Positions 62,711 through 64,000 of a DNA stretch of 64,000 nt are shown in pieces. Under the pieces are notes generated by a model, which searched no databases, was not told the origin of the DNA, and saw nothing but the letters and a program-made list of their open reading frames with translations. The DNA comes from Pseudomonas nitroreducens TX1 (GTDB taxonomy: Bacteria; Pseudomonadota; Gammaproteobacteria; Pseudomonadales; Pseudomonadaceae), in assembly GCF_000313755.1 (NCBI RefSeq), contig NZ_AMZB01000079.1, positions 38,824 to 102,823 on the forward strand. The letters run 5' to 3'. Numbering within the stretch: position 1 is the stretch's first letter; every line of letters begins with the position of its first letter. Both the position numbers and the translations under genes were made by a program.

Positions 62711-64000
62711 ATGTTGCTGCGCCGTCTCTCCATCCAGTGGAAGATCACGTTGCTCGCCGGGCTCTGCCTGCTCGGCGTCGTCTCGCTGCTTTCCGGTCTG
62801 TCCGTCTACCGCACCCAACACAGCACCGCACTGGTCAAGCAATCGAGCACCGAAATGCTCGATGACGCGGCCAAGGCGCGACTGCAATCCCGCGGTGAAG
62901 TCCAGGCCATGCGCATCCAGCGCTACATCATGGATGCCTACCAGTATGGCAAGGGCTTCTCGCGGCAGGTGCTGTTCCTGCGCGACCAGGCGCAGAAGCG
63001 CTTCCTCGACGCCTATGACCTGCGCGAAGACCTGACCCGCCAGGTGAAGACGGCGCTGGAAGGCAACCCGGAACTGCTGGGCCTCTATGTCGCCTTCGAA
63101 CCCGATGCGCTGGACGGCAAGGACAAGCTCTTCGCCGGCCAGGGCGAGCTGGGCAGCAACGACGCGGGGCGCTTCTCCATCTACTGGTCCCAGGCCACGC
63201 CGGGCCACCTGGAATCCGAAGCCATGGCCGAGTCGCTGCTGCAGGACACCAGCCCCGGCCCGAGCGGCAGCGCTTACAACGCCTGGTTCACCTGCCCCAA
63301 GACCACCGGTCAGCCCTGCGTGCTCGACCCGTACTTCGACGAAGTGGGCAAGAAGAAGATGCTCATGACCAGCATCGCCTTCCCGTTGGAGCTGGACGGC
63401 AAGGTCATCGGCGTCATGGGCCTGGACATCAGCATGGAGAAACTGCAGGAGATCAGCGTCGAGGGCAGCCGGGAGCTGTACGACGGCCAGGGCCGCGTGA
63501 GCATCGTCAGCGCCGCGGGCCTGCTCGCCGGCCACAGCGCAGACGCCAGCAAGCTGAGCAAGAAGCTGCAGGAGGTCTATCCCAACCAGGGCACCGAGCT
63601 GCTGCAGGCCATCGCCGCCAACCATGAGCAGGTGTTCCGCCAGGACGACCAGTTGCGCGTGGTCGAGCCGTTGCAACCGATCCCCGGCTCCAAGCCCTGG
63701 GGCGTGCTGCTGGAAGTCCCGCAGAATGTCCTGCTCGGACCGGCCATCGAGCTGCAGAACGAACTCGACGAACAGCGCACGCAAGGCACCGCCTACCAGC
63801 TCGGCTTCGGTCTGATCGCCATCCTGATCGGCCTGTTCGCCATGTGGCTGACCGCCCGTGGCGTGACCCGGCCGATCCTCAACGTCGCCGCCATGCTGCG
63901 CAATATCGCCAGCGGCGAAGGCGACCTGACCAAGCGCCTGGACTACAGCGGCAAGGACGAGCTGGGCGAACTGGCCGGCTGGTTCAACCGCTTCCTCGAC
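62711..64000 (+). CDS. Methyl-accepting chemotaxis protein with dCache-type sensor (runs off right edge)
   Basis: First 430 residues visible. TM1 (about 11-32), a periplasmic sensor of about 325 residues, TM2 (about 361-383) and the start of a HAMP domain (GVTRPILNVAAMLRNIASGE). The sensor has double-Cache marks: GLYVAFEPDALDGKD, GRFSIYWSQATPG, then AFPLELDGKVIGVMGLDISM at the end of the membrane-distal lobe. Size, gene order and PA2653-type neighbour point to the TlpQ group, which in P. aeruginosa senses histamine and polyamines; ligand here is inference. Expected at the cell pole, under FliA control. Confidence 0.85.
   Translation, partial: MLLRRLSIQWKITLLAGLCLLGVVSLLSGLSVYRTQHSTALVKQSSTEMLDDAAKARLQSRGEVQAMRIQRYIMDAYQYGKGFSRQVLFLRDQAQKRFLDAYDLREDLTRQVKTALEGNPELLGLYVAFEPDALDGKDKLFAGQGELGSNDAGRFSIYWSQATPGHLESEAMAESLLQDTSPGPSGSAYNAWFTCPKTTGQPCVLDPYFDEVGKKKMLMTSIAFPLELDGKVIGVMGLDISMEKLQEISVEGSRELYDGQGRVSIVSAAGLLAGHSADASKLSKKLQEVYPNQGTELLQAIAANHEQVFRQDDQLRVVEPLQPIPGSKPWGVLLEVPQNVLLGPAIELQNELDEQRTQGTAYQLGFGLIAILIGLFAMWLTARGVTRPILNVAAMLRNIASGEGDLTKRLDYSGKDELGELAGWFNRFLD

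Overview
The window is a high-GC gammaproteobacterial chromosome segment from a Pseudomonas. From about 8.6 kb to the right edge the gene content and order follow what I recall of the P. aeruginosa PAO1 stretch around PA2584-PA2654 (pgsA-uvrC-gacA, tusDCBE, cysG-serS-rarA-lolA-ftsK, trxB-aat-bpt-infA-clpA-clpS-cspD-icd-idh, mnmA-hflD-purB, aceA, nuoA-N, a transporter and a chemoreceptor). pqsH does not follow gacA and a glutathionyl-hydroquinone reductase is inserted, so this is more likely a relative of P. aeruginosa than that species. This is inference from synteny and protein recognition; no search was run.

1-8.5 kb is the integrase-side end of a lambdoid prophage or phage-derived island. 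A leftward early module (Cro-like, CII-like, TraR/DksA-like zinc finger, Prim-Pol primase running off the edge) is divergent from a CI-like S24 repressor. A rightward set of tightly overlapping genes follows: small orphan proteins, a KilAC-like protein, a PrtN-family activator, a membrane-anchored coiled-coil protein, a damaged C5-cytosine methyltransferase, two conserved phage proteins and a tyrosine integrase that stops 111 bp before the 3' end of a tRNA-Cys gene. The repressor lacks both catalytic residues of S24 self-cleavage. The methyltransferase looks broken by a deletion between short repeats.

8.6-13.5 kb holds tRNA-Cys, tRNA-Gly, pgsA, uvrC, gacA and tRNA-Ser, then a Bax-inhibitor-1 family membrane protein. 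13.6-17.5 kb holds tusDCBE, which feeds sulfur to MnmA (encoded at 35.4 kb), a YbiB-like protein, a Xi-class GST and a REP pair. 17.2-24.7 kb is a leftward run of core genes: LprI-like, cysG, serS, rarA, lolA, ftsK. 24.9-30.9 kb gathers much of the bacterial N-degron machinery (aat, bpt, clpS, clpA) with trxB, infA and cspD.

31-44.5 kb is central metabolism and RNA modification: two different NADP isocitrate dehydrogenases transcribed divergently, a Nudix hydrolase, mnmA, hflD, purB, a JmjC-type ribosomal oxygenase, small conserved proteins and isocitrate lyase. 45-59.8 kb is the complete 13-gene Complex I operon with fused nuoCD. It has a structured leader and an internal terminator-like hairpin between nuoF and nuoG. 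The right end has an AI-2E family protein, a Na+/H+ antiporter-like permease and the start of a chemoreceptor behind a sigma-28-type promoter.

I found no CRISPR array, rRNA or insertion sequence, and no clearly new multi-gene system. The best leads are the prophage accessory operon and its palindromic control sites, the methyltransferase lesion, the non-cleavable repressor, the Fur-box-like AT-rich gap before nuoA, and the hairpins in and before the nuo operon.
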